Origin: GCA-2862545 sp047609825
GTDB taxonomy: Bacteria > Myxococcota_A > UBA796 > GCA-2862545
NCBI GenBank assembly: GCA_047609825.1
Contig: JBLFXJ010000223.1
Coordinates: 1 to 13,392 of the forward strand
Length of the DNA: 13,392 nt
Direction: 5' to 3'
The translations under genes and the position numbers were made by a program. Under the pieces are notes generated by a model. The model saw only the letters and a list, made by a program, of their open reading frames with translations. It made no database searches and was not told the origin of the DNA. This document shows positions 7,384 to 13,368 of the stretch, piece after piece. The stretch's first letter is position 1, and every line of letters starts with the position of its first letter.

Positions 7384-8226
7384 ATGGAGCGTATCGGGGT
7401 GATCGGAGCGGGCACGATGGGCCACGGGATCGCGCAGGTGTGCGCGATGGCGGGGTACGCCGTGACCCTGACGGACGCGCAGCCAGAAGCGACCGCGGCG
7501 GGTGCGGCGCGGATCCGCGCGAACCTGGACAAGGGCGTGGCACGGGGCAAGGTGACGCCGGAGGTCCGGGATCGGGCGCTGGCCGCGCTGTCCACTGGAG
7601 ACCTCGCAGCCGCAGCAGACGGGGCCGACATCGTGATCGAAGCCGCGCCCGAGCGACTCGAGCTCAAGCAGTCCCTGTTCACGCAGGTAGCCGCAATCGC
7701 ACCGGACCACTGCATCTTCGGCACCAACACCTCGTCCCTGTCGATCGACGCCATCGCCTCGGCGGTGCCGGACCCGGGCCGGGTGATCGGCACCCACTTC
7801 TTCAACCCCGTGCACATCATGGCGCTGCTCGAGGTCGTGGTCGGACCAGCCACCCGCCCCGATGTGGTCGAACGCATCCAGACGCTGGGCGCGCGCATCG
7901 GCAAGGAGGTCATCGTCGTGCGCGACGTGCCCGGGTTCGCCACGTCGCGCCTCGGGGTCTGCCTCGGGATGGAGGCGATCCGCATGGTCGAGCAAGGCGT
8001 GGCGTCCGCCGAAGACATCGACAAGGCGATGGTGCTCGGGTACCGCCACCCCGTCGGGCCGCTGAAGCTCACCGACATGGTCGGCCTGGACGTGCGGCTC
8101 GCCATCGGCGAGTACCTGGCACGAGAGCTCGGGAACGCCGCGTTCGAGCCCCCCGCGCTCATGCGCCAGATGGTGGCCGATGGCCAGCTCGGAACGAAGA
8201 CGGGGCGCGGATTCTACGACTGGTAG
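7384..8226 (+). CDS. hbd: 3-hydroxybutyryl-CoA dehydrogenase (3-hydroxyacyl-CoA dehydrogenase family)
   Basis: A 280-residue NAD(P)-dependent dehydrogenase, the standard length for the single-function bacterial enzyme. The start is ATG with GGAGG 8 nt upstream. An upstream extension of the frame would run through the thiolase and is rejected. The Rossmann motif GAGTMG is at residues 8-13. The catalytic region shows NTSSLS (115-120), HFFNPVHIMALLEVV with the His138/Glu150 pair, PGFATSRL (183-190), HPVGPLKLTDMVGLD (222-236) and a terminal GRGFYDW. It oxidises 3-hydroxybutyryl-CoA to acetoacetyl-CoA or the reverse. The residue equivalent to the substrate-contacting Asn of the PGFxxNR motif is Ser188 here. 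As far as I recall, this serine variant recurs in a subfamily with otherwise normal catalytic residues. It is transcribed divergently from the thiolase, its expected pathway partner. Confidence 0.95.
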   Translation: MERIGVIGAGTMGHGIAQVCAMAGYAVTLTDAQPEATAAGAARIRANLDKGVARGKVTPEVRDRALAALSTGDLAAAADGADIVIEAAPERLELKQSLFTQVAAIAPDHCIFGTNTSSLSIDAIASAVPDPGRVIGTHFFNPVHIMALLEVVVGPATRPDVVERIQTLGARIGKEVIVVRDVPGFATSRLGVCLGMEAIRMVEQGVASAEDIDKAMVLGYRHPVGPLKLTDMVGLDVRLAIGEYLARELGNAAFEPPALMRQMVADGQLGTKTGRGFYDW

Positions 8227-8239
8227 ACCCCGCGCCCCG
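8201..8239. terminator. Long stem-loop spanning the dehydrogenase stop codon
   Basis: A perfect 10-bp outer stem (8201-8210/8230-8239), a 2x2 internal loop, a perfect 5-bp inner stem TCTAC/GTAGA (8213-8217/8223-8227) and a 5-nt loop. The TAG stop (8224-8226) is in the inner stem. Three further outer pairs form with one bulge. It lies between convergent genes and could stop both transcripts, but has no T-tract. Confidence 0.55.
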
Positions 8240-8268
8240 GTCTCGGAGCAGACACAGATGGCTGCCGG

Positions 8269-9813
8269 TCAGTCGGCGACGCGCTCGATGCGCACTGCCG
8301 CCTCGCCGGGCGTGGCGTAGCTGATCTTGGTGAGCATGCCGCGGCCCTTGGTCCAGTCCGGGGACTCGGGCGTGACCTTCACGCGCGGCCCGGTCTCGGT
8401 CCACCAGCACTCCACGGTGCCCACAGCGCTGTTCGCCTGCCCGTTCACGTCGATGACGTACCGGGACGTGTGGCGACCACTGAACGGCTTGCGGAGGTCA
8501 GGCAGGGCCGGCGCGAACTGGAGCGACGTGGTGGGCACGCCACGACCGAACTGCTCGACGGTGATGTTCTGGAGCTCGAGAGCGCCCCAGTCCTGGTCCA
8601 CGACGTACTCGTAGGTCATCGTGCGGAGGCCCGAACTCTGGGTGGCGAACGCGCGCCCATTGCCCATGGTCACATCCCACAACTGCTCGACCTGCATGCC
8701 GCTCGGCATCAGGTGCAGCGTGGAGAAGTTCACCAGCTCCGGACCCATCGAGACGACCTCCATCGGGGCCACATCCATCGGCACGGGGAGATCCACGCGG
8801 GTCATGCGGTCGTTGACCTCGACCTCGTCCAGCGACGCCGGATCCTCATCGGCAGCGACCTCGGTCGCGTCGGCCGGCTCGTCCTCACCACGGGTCTTAC
8901 GCTCGTCGACCGCCGGCTCGGCGCCCTCGATGTCGAGGTCGTCCTCATCCACGTCGTCCAGCGAGAACTCGTCGACCGCGGAGGTGCCGGGCTCGGGCTC
9001 GGCCTCGGGCGCGGCCGGTGCAGGCTCGGGCGCACCGCGCGGATCGATGAGCTTCTGGGTGGCGCCGCGCGCCCGGACTGCATCACCCTCGCGGATGTTG
9101 AAGTTGGCGACCGCGAGGCCGCCCTGGGACTGCTCGGTGGCCCACTGGAACGGCACGAACAGGCCGACCTTCTCGAGACCCTGGCCCTTACCGCCGATCT
9201 TCAGCGACGCCTTGAACGCGCTCTCGCGGTGCTGCAGGTCCTTCGCGACGATGGCAGCCGTGTTGGACTGGCCCAGCACGTCGACATTGCGCTTCTTGGT
9301 GTAGCGGAAGGGCGGATCGCCCTTGAAGGTGAGCTCCACCATCTCGCCGTCGATGTTCTCGTACGACAAGGCGACATCGACCGCCTCTTCGCCCGACGAG
9401 TCCGTCTTCTCGAAGGTGGTTCCCTTCCGCTGGAACGGCACCTCGGGCATGAACAGGTCGATATCGGCCACGTCCGCCGTGAGGTACTGGTCGTAGGAGC
9501 CCTCTCGGGTCTCCAGAGCGACCCACACGGGACCATCGGGGGTGGCGATCCGCCCGAACTCGTGCATGTCCCAGTTGTTGTGACGAGACCGCAGGGAAAC
9601 GGCCACATCGAAGGACATCCCGAACGCCATGAGCGGCAGCACGGGGGCCTTCACCTTTGCATCGTCCACAGCCGTGTACCTGGCCGTCGAATCGGCCTCC
9701 GCGGGGAACGCTCGCGTACGTTCCCACCCGGTCAGCACCGGCGACTTCGGCTTGTACTTGCCCCCACATCCTGCCAGGGCCAAGACGACCACTCCGAGAC
9801 CACACCAACGCAT
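8269..9813 (-). CDS. Large lipoprotein, function unknown
   Basis: A 514-residue lipoprotein of no family I recognise. The ATG is preceded by TGAGGA with a 6-nt spacer. The signal peptide ends in lipobox LALAGC with lipidated Cys16. The next residue is Gly, not Asp, so outer-membrane sorting is expected if the usual Lol rule holds. Residues about 30-255 form a first, probably beta-rich region with repeated short strands (DVAVSLRSR, DGPVWVALETREG, EMVELTFKG). Residues about 261-334 are a disordered Pro/Ala then Asp/Glu-rich linker (DEFSLDDVDEDDLDIEG). Residues about 335-514 are a second beta-rich region (YEYVVDQDWGALELQNITVE, RYVIDVNGQA, GTVECWW). The two halves may be related folds. It converges on the dehydrogenase and is the last gene of its own transcript. 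Confidence 0.88.
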   Translation of the reverse strand: MRWCGLGVVVLALAGCGGKYKPKSPVLTGWERTRAFPAEADSTARYTAVDDAKVKAPVLPLMAFGMSFDVAVSLRSRHNNWDMHEFGRIATPDGPVWVALETREGSYDQYLTADVADIDLFMPEVPFQRKGTTFEKTDSSGEEAVDVALSYENIDGEMVELTFKGDPPFRYTKKRNVDVLGQSNTAAIVAKDLQHRESAFKASLKIGGKGQGLEKVGLFVPFQWATEQSQGGLAVANFNIREGDAVRARGATQKLIDPRGAPEPAPAAPEAEPEPGTSAVDEFSLDDVDEDDLDIEGAEPAVDERKTRGEDEPADATEVAADEDPASLDEVEVNDRMTRVDLPVPMDVAPMEVVSMGPELVNFSTLHLMPSGMQVEQLWDVTMGNGRAFATQSSGLRTMTYEYVVDQDWGALELQNITVEQFGRGVPTTSLQFAPALPDLRKPFSGRHTSRYVIDVNGQANSAVGTVECWWTETGPRVKVTPESPDWTKGRGMLTKISYATPGEAAVRIERVAD

Positions 9814-10194
9814 TCGGACATCCTCAGGGCTGAATCGCGCGTACCTTAGCGGAAATCGCCGTAACGGAACGTCGGCACGGCTGCGCGCGCAGGGTTCAAG
9901 GCGAGGCCCCTATGCTTTCGGGCCAGATCCGTCCAGCGACCAGAAGCGGGTCCGCGGAGCCTCACCCGGGGCGCGTCCCGAATGCGGGCGCTGGCCGCAC
10001 CCCTGACGCGGTCGACAGTGGCTTCCTCAGAGGGCGGCGGCGACGGCGCCGTCGGGCGATCGAAACGGCCCGTGACGTGCGCACAGCCCGCTCGTGGCGC
10101 GACAGCCGGGCGCCGGAACCGGTCGCTCGACCGTGCCTCACCGTGAGCCGGTTACCTCCCGACCCACGCGCCTCCCCACGAACAGGAGCGGACG
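9814..10194. other. 381-bp gene-free leader between the lipoprotein gene and thiG
   Basis: No credible gene lies here. The stretch must contain the divergent promoters of the minus-strand lipoprotein gene and of thiG. It holds a hairpin at 9905-9924 (GGCCC/GGGCC), a perfect 14-bp palindrome CGACGGCGCCGTCG at 10041-10054 and an inverted repeat CGGTCG-CT-CGACCG at 10120-10133. AGGAG at 10184-10188 is the thiG ribosome binding site. On the minus strand TAAGGT (9843-9848) could be the lipoprotein -10 element, without a clear -35. I could not find the conserved CUGAGA and ACCUGAU segments of a TPP riboswitch. Confidence 0.5.
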
Positions 10195-10962
10195 ATGTTG
10201 CAGCTGGGCGATCTCACGCTGGAATCCCGACTGCTGGTAGGCACGGGGCGGTACGCCGACTTCGAGCAGATGCGCCTGTGCCACACAGCGTCGGGCACGC
10301 AGCTCGTCACCGTCGCGCTTCGGCGGGTGGATCTCGACGCCGGGCCTGGCCAGGACATCCTCGACTTCATCGACCGAACGCGGATCCACCTCCTCCCGAA
10401 CACCGCCGGTTGCTACACGCCCGAAGACGCGATCACCACCGCACAGCTGGGCCGCGAGCTGCTCGGCACCTCGCTGGTGAAGCTGGAGGTCATCGGCGAC
10501 CCGCGCACGCTGTTTCCCGACGTGGAGGGCACGCTCGAAGCCGCACGCGTGCTGGTAGAAGACGGATTCACGGTGCTGCCGTACATCTCCGACGATCCTG
10601 TCGCGTGCATGCGCCTGGAAGAGCTCGGCTGTGCCGCGGTGATGCCCTTGGCGGCCCCGATCGGCAGCGGCCTGGGCATCTGCAACCCCTACACGCTCCG
10701 GATCATCATCGAGCACGCCTCGGTGCCGGTGATCGTGGACGCTGGTGTCGGCACGCCGTCCGACGCCGCGATCGCGATGGAGCTCGGCGCTGATGCGGTG
10801 TTGCTGAACACGGCGATCGCCGCAGCCGGTGACCCGGTCAAGATGGCGCGCGGCATGCGGCTCGCCGTCGAGGCCGGGCGACTGGCGTTCGAGTCCGGAC
10901 GCATGCCCCGTCGCCTCTACGCACACGCCTCGTCGCCGGTGGACGGAGTCATCGGCGCATGA
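10195..10962 (+). CDS. thiG: Thiazole synthase
   Basis: A 255-residue TIM-barrel enzyme of normal family length. AGGAG sits 6 nt before the ATG. It builds the thiamin thiazole phosphate from 1-deoxy-D-xylulose 5-phosphate, dehydroglycine and sulfur carried as ThiS thiocarboxylate. The sequence shows the family pattern throughout: SRLLVGTGRY (11-20), LLPNTAGCYT (66-75), LVKLEVIGD with the Schiff-base lysine Lys96, GFTVLPYISDDP, MPLAAPIGSGLGI and the phosphate-binding segment VDAGVGTPSDAA. Its stop overlaps the start of a ThiE/TenI-family gene (ATGA), so the two are translationally coupled. No thiS, thiH or thiO gene is present in this window, so sulfur carrier and dehydroglycine supply must be encoded elsewhere. 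The length of the upstream leader suggests regulation. Confidence 0.97.
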   Translation: MLQLGDLTLESRLLVGTGRYADFEQMRLCHTASGTQLVTVALRRVDLDAGPGQDILDFIDRTRIHLLPNTAGCYTPEDAITTAQLGRELLGTSLVKLEVIGDPRTLFPDVEGTLEAARVLVEDGFTVLPYISDDPVACMRLEELGCAAVMPLAAPIGSGLGICNPYTLRIIIEHASVPVIVDAGVGTPSDAAIAMELGADAVLLNTAIAAAGDPVKMARGMRLAVEAGRLAFESGRMPRRLYAHASSPVDGVIGA

Positions 10963-11552
10963 TGCCCACCCTGATCGCGATCACCCCTGGCGACGGACGA
11001 CAGCTGTCGCCATGGATCGTGGCACTGGGAGCGGCTGGGCTGCCGGCGATCCTGATCCGGGAGCCCGGGATATCGCCAGGGCTCCTCGCTGACCTGGCGG
11101 CCTGTGCTCGGCGCCACATCCCCACGGTGTACGTGCACGACCGCTGTATCGGCGCGCGCCACCTGGCGACGGACGGTGTCCACCTGTCGAGCACCGCAGA
11201 CCTCGCCCTGGCGCCACGGCCGTTCGGGGTCTCCTGCCACACCGCAGATGCGGTGGACCGTGCGCTGGCGGCCGGGGCGGCGTGGGCCTTCTGGTCGCCA
11301 GTGTGGCCGCCTACCTCGAAGCCCGACGACACGCGCCAGACGATCGGCGTCACGCGATTCGTGTCCCATGCAGCCGGTCTCCCCGTGTACGCCCTGGGCG
11401 GCGTCACGCCCGCACGTCATCGCGCGCTGCGCGCGGCGGGAGCGCATGGCACGGCGGTGCTCGGCGACCTGTTCGGTCAGCCCAGCCCACGCGATGCCGC
11501 ACGGCGGCTCGAGCGCTACTCGACCGCGAAGATGAACACTTCGGGATCGTAG
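10959..11552 (+). CDS. ThiE/TenI-family protein, probably thiazole tautomerase (TenI-like)
   Basis: A 197-residue TIM-barrel protein overlapping thiG by four bases (ATG ATG at 10959 and 10962; either could initiate). Fold landmarks: LIREPG (32-37), VHDRCIGAR (59-67), DGVHLSS (72-78), FGVSCHTADA (89-98), TSKPDD (119-124) and ALGGVTP (145-151). In thiamin phosphate synthase (ThiE) the first motif is QxREK and the second contains ND. Here Gln is Leu, Lys is Pro and Asn is His, so pyrophosphate and HMP binding looks compromised. In contrast His94 sits where Bacillus TenI has its tautomerase histidine (SVHS). TenI converts the thiazole tautomer made by ThiG into the one used by ThiE, which fits the coupling with thiG. 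Automatic annotation may well call it ThiE. Its 3' end overlaps the convergent lipoprotein gene by 37 bp. Confidence 0.8.
   Translation: MMPTLIAITPGDGRQLSPWIVALGAAGLPAILIREPGISPGLLADLAACARRHIPTVYVHDRCIGARHLATDGVHLSSTADLALAPRPFGVSCHTADAVDRALAAGAAWAFWSPVWPPTSKPDDTRQTIGVTRFVSHAAGLPVYALGGVTPARHRALRAAGAHGTAVLGDLFGQPSPRDAARRLERYSTAKMNTSGS
11504..11527. terminator. Stem-loop at the convergent TenI-like/lipoprotein junction
   Basis: GCGG (11504-11507) pairs with CCGC (11524-11527) and TCGAG (11509-11513) with CTCGA (11519-11523), with one bulged base and a 5-nt loop. The loop contains the complement of the minus-strand TAG stop (11516-11518). There is no T-tract, and it lies inside the TenI-like coding region. 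Confidence 0.35.
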
Positions 11553-11812
11553 CAGGCGCCACGCGCGATCTCGTCGCAGGTGGAGCGCTTCAGGCACCGC
11601 CGATGGTCATCGAAAGCAGCCTGCTTGTCTTCGTCGTCCCAGAACGCGTACAGGGCGTCCTGGTGCGCGCACGATTCCGTGCACTCCTCCAGTGCTACCC
11701 GCTCCGATTCGATACCGCAGGCGAGGACTTTCTCGCACACGCTCTCACACCGCGGGACACACCCGCCGAGCAGCACACCCGAGATCAGGATCGCCTCAGC
11801 GAGTCGGCGCAC
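11516..11812 (-). CDS. Small cysteine-rich lipoprotein B (paralogue of the upstream gene)
   Basis: A 98-residue lipoprotein read from a GTG at 11812, overlapping the upstream gene by 17 nt. The ribosome binding site is weak, so translational coupling is likely. I chose this start because it yields a proper signal peptide (MRRLAEAILISGVLLGGC) with lipidated Cys18, whereas a longer frame gives only arginine-rich shadow sequence. Eight further cysteines follow (22, 26, 32, 44, 48, 73, 79, 87), including two CX3C pairs (CESVC, CTESC), so up to four disulphides could form in the periplasm. The segment CYDP near the C-terminus is shared with the upstream gene, and the cysteine order matches, indicating a tandem duplication. 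The function is unknown. The 3' end overlaps the convergent TenI-like gene by 37 bp. Confidence 0.78.
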   Translation of the reverse strand: MRRLAEAILISGVLLGGCVPRCESVCEKVLACGIESERVALEECTESCAHQDALYAFWDDEDKQAAFDDHRRCLKRSTCDEIARGACYDPEVFIFAVE

Positions 11813-12194
11813 ACTGCGTCCCGAGCTGCAGGCTCTCGCAGCCCTTGGAGTAGCCGTCGACCGGCGCGAGGTCCCACACGCAGTCCATCCAAGCCGCAGC
11901 CCACTTCTCGTTCTCGAGCTCGGGTGGGTCGGATGCTGGGTAGTTGCGGCTCGGGTCGTAGCACTCTTCCTTGCCGCCCTTGTCGACGCAGATGTCGCCA
12001 GCCTTCTGCAAGGCGGTCTCACACCGGTCGAGGCAGGTATCGATCGACTCTTCGGGCGATTCGCCCTCGATGGAGACGGCACACTCGGACGCGCCGTACA
12101 CCTTCTGGCAGGTGCTCTGGCAGTTCCGCTCGCCACATCCAACCGCAGTGAAGCTCGCGGCGATGAGCAATCCCATGGACAGAACCGACCTCAT
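11796..12194 (-). CDS. Small cysteine-rich lipoprotein A
   Basis: A 132-residue lipoprotein. The ATG at 12194 has GGAG 7 nt upstream, and its first bases overlap the stop of the small ORF before it (ATGA). The signal peptide MRSVLSMGLLIAASFTAVGC ends at lipidated Cys20, followed by Gly-Glu. Ten other cysteines (25, 29, 38, 54, 58, 69, 78, 105, 119, 128) include twin CX3C motifs (CQSTC, CLDRC), suggesting a disulphide-stapled helical hairpin. An acidic, proline-containing segment (about 80-97) and a WMDCVWD stretch follow. The CX3C-C-CX3C-C-CYDP order is repeated in the next gene. No catalytic motif is visible, and a structural or binding role at the outer membrane is only a guess. A longer in-frame reading up to 12326 lacks a signal sequence and is rejected. 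Confidence 0.85.
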   Translation of the reverse strand: MRSVLSMGLLIAASFTAVGCGERNCQSTCQKVYGASECAVSIEGESPEESIDTCLDRCETALQKAGDICVDKGGKEECYDPSRNYPASDPPELENEKWAAAWMDCVWDLAPVDGYSKGCESLQLGTQCAPTR

Positions 12195-12364
12195 CGCTCG
12201 TCTCCATCGCCGGGGAGGCTCCGCCAGGCGGTCGGGGACCAGCCCTGCTGCGCGGCCGGAGGGGCTTCGCGACCCGGGCCGGGATCTGCGCTGGGCGCAG
12301 CGGGTGGCTCTGCCACCGTCTTCCACGCCGGGTTCGCCGACGGGTTCACGCGCTCGTGGGTCAT
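12191..12364 (-). CDS. Small proline-rich ORF, 57 aa, translationally coupled to lipoprotein A
   Basis: A 57-residue open frame starting with ATG at 12364 and ending in TGA at 12191, which overlaps the ATG of lipoprotein A as ATGA. AAGGAG lies 5 nt before the start, the strongest Shine-Dalgarno in this part of the window. The product is soluble, rich in Pro and Ala (SADPGPGREAPPAAQQ), contains three tryptophans (14, 42, 47) and no cysteine, signal peptide or membrane segment, so it is probably cytosolic or disordered. It may be a true small protein or a translated leader that sets expression of the lipoproteins. I know of no homologous family. Confidence 0.6.
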   Translation of the reverse strand: MTHERVNPSANPAWKTVAEPPAAPSADPGPGREAPPAAQQGWSPTAWRSLPGDGDER

Positions 12365-12369
12365 GTCCG

Positions 12370-12375
12370 CTCCTT
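12370..12375 (-). promoter_or_regulatory. Ribosome binding site AAGGAG of the small ORF
   Basis: AAGGAG on the minus strand with a 5-nt spacer to the ATG at 12364. It supports translation of the small ORF and marks the entry point of the lipoprotein block. About 14 nt further upstream, TACACT (12389-12394) is a possible but unproven -10 element. Confidence 0.6.
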
Positions 12376-12438
12376 CCGGTCGGCGCGAAGTGTATCTCGG
12401 CGGGACGCGACCCTCACGGCCACGCCGTCATGGGGTCG

Positions 12439-13149
12439 TCATGCCCGGACTATACGATCGTTCTTCACCCGGAATCCCGGGGGTAGAACAGCGGCCACCG
12501 CGTCCGCGTCGTCTACCGTCCAGCCGCGCTGCGCGAACACCTCTGCGAGCCGGGTGCGAAGGCGGTTGGAGTCCTCCTCCGGGTGCACCATGCGGGCCTC
12601 GAGCAGGCCTCGCCCGGCCGTGTCTCCCTGGGCGATCACCACCTCCATCGCCGCGTGGCGTACGCCTTCGTCGAAGTCGTCGAGGAATGGAGTGGCCTTG
12701 GCGATCGCATCGTCGTGGCGTCGCTCGGTGAGCCACACCAGCATGTTCCGCTTCTTGTTGGGGTTGTTCAGATCCTCCTTGTCCAGCTCGATCTGGAGGA
12801 GGTCGTACACGAACAAGATCGCCGCCTCGTCATCCTCCACCTCGGTGAGCAGCCGGATGGGGAGCGCGAACTGCTTGCACTTCCGGAGATGCACGCGCAG
12901 CGGCTTCAGCAGCGCCGGTCCCTTCGACGCCAACAGCGCGTACACGAACTCCTTCTCGTCCTTGTCGTTCAGCTGGTGCGTGAGGTTCATGTCGAACCGG
13001 GTGAGCAACGCCCGCAGGCCCTTCGGCCCACCGTCGTCGGCCAACCAGCGCGCAGACGCCTCGCGATCTTCCGCCTGGGCATCCCGGTCGGTGATCCGAC
13101 GCTGATGCTTGGCGATGCGCTTCTCTTTGCTCAAGAACCAGTCGAACAT
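12439..13149 (-). CDS. HEAT-repeat-like cytosolic protein, function unknown
   Basis: A 236-residue protein starting at MFDWFLSKEKR. The ATG at 13149 is preceded by GAGGAG with a 9-nt spacer and by a good promoter at 13185-13212. The longer in-frame reading from 13221 would begin upstream of that promoter and is rejected. The protein is highly charged and helical. Several helix pairs resemble HEAT/armadillo repeats, for example GPKGLRALLTRF (41-52), KPLRVHLRKCKQFALPIRLL (82-101), DDAIAKATPFLDDF and EGVRHAAMEVVIAQ (about 146-174). There is no signal peptide or membrane helix. HEAT solenoids usually bind proteins, and no partner can be named from sequence. It lies 74 nt upstream of the small ORF and lipoproteins on the same strand, so it may head that transcript. 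Similar proteins seem familiar from myxobacterial genomes, but I could not verify that. Confidence 0.85.
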   Translation of the reverse strand: MFDWFLSKEKRIAKHQRRITDRDAQAEDREASARWLADDGGPKGLRALLTRFDMNLTHQLNDKDEKEFVYALLASKGPALLKPLRVHLRKCKQFALPIRLLTEVEDDEAAILFVYDLLQIELDKEDLNNPNKKRNMLVWLTERRHDDAIAKATPFLDDFDEGVRHAAMEVVIAQGDTAGRGLLEARMVHPEEDSNRLRTRLAEVFAQRGWTVDDADAVAAVLPPGFRVKNDRIVRA

Positions 13150-13184
13150 CGGCCCCGTCTCCTCGAACTGTCGCGACGCGGGCA

Positions 13185-13212
13185 ACTCTAGTCGCCACCC
13201 GATGCGTGACAA
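13185..13212 (-). promoter_or_regulatory. Sigma-70-type promoter of the HEAT-like gene
   Basis: On the minus strand TTGTCA (13207-13212, five of six matches to TTGACA) is followed after 16 nt by TAGAGT (13185-13190, four of six matches to TATAAT). A transcript would start near 13178, about 30 nt before the ATG at 13149. Confidence 0.5.
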
Positions 13213-13239
13213 GCCCCCCAATGGCTTGGTCGGACCGTC

Positions 13240-13268
13240 TTGACGCCGCTGGGGCGGTGCGCTACCTC
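13240..13268 (+). promoter_or_regulatory. Possible promoter of tRNA-Leu
   Basis: TTGACG (13240-13245) is a near-perfect -35 element. The matching -10 position after 17 nt reads TACCTC (13263-13268), a poor match. The spacing would place the transcript start a few bases before the tRNA at 13280. Confidence 0.4.
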
Positions 13269-13279
13269 CACGACGCTCC

Positions 13280-13363
13280 GCGGAAGTGGCGGAATTGGCA
13301 GACGCGCAAGACTCAGGATCTTGTGCCCGAAAGGGCGTGGGGGTTCGACTCCCCCCTTCCGCA
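13280..13363 (+). tRNA. tRNA-Leu, anticodon CAG
   Basis: An 84-nt class II tRNA. The acceptor stem GCGGAAG (13280-13286) pairs with CTTCCGC (13356-13362), and the discriminator A (13363) is typical for leucine. The anticodon stem CAAGA/TCTTG encloses the loop CTCAGGA with anticodon CAG (13314-13316), which reads CUG, the favoured leucine codon in GC-rich genomes. A long variable arm (TGCCCGAAAGGGCG, about 13324-13337) confirms a leucine-type class II molecule. The T-arm has a 5-bp G/C stem around TTCGACT. The 3' CCA is not encoded. Confidence 0.97.
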
Positions 13364-13368
13364 TCGAC

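Noticed and set aside
8470..9849. Long plus-strand open frame opposite the 514-aa lipoprotein
   Set aside because: It is antisense to a gene with a clear lipobox and ribosome binding site. Its composition (His, Arg, Leu, Gly-rich, repetitive) is typical of the complement of GC-rich coding sequence.
9982..10146. A 54-codon open frame upstream of thiG
   Set aside because: No ribosome binding site, low-complexity Ala/Arg/Ser composition, no resemblance to ThiS (no terminal Gly-Gly) and high GC that makes open frames common by chance.
9814..10194. TPP riboswitch upstream of thiG
   Set aside because: Looked for CUGAGA and ACCUGAU-type segments in the right order and spacing; only a loose ACCCCTGA-like match was seen, without the surrounding helices. 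A covariance-model search would be decisive.
11813..12142. N-terminal extension of lipoprotein B up to 12142
   Set aside because: It would overlap almost all of lipoprotein A in another frame and has arginine/serine-rich shadow composition. The GTG at 11812 gives a clean signal peptide.
12195..12326. N-terminal extension of lipoprotein A up to 12326
   Set aside because: The extension is arginine-rich shadow sequence that would bury the signal peptide. The ATG at 12194 has its own ribosome binding site and gives a proper lipobox.
12449..12454. TATAGT on the minus strand as promoter for the small ORF
   Set aside because: A good -10 match but no -35 element at 15-18 nt, and it sits inside the 3' end of the HEAT-like gene, about 85 nt from the small ORF. 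Left as unproven.
13150..13221. Longer start of the HEAT-like protein at 13221
   Set aside because: It would start upstream of the only good promoter (13185-13212), and the extra residues look unlike the rest. The ATG at 13149 has GAGGAG upstream.
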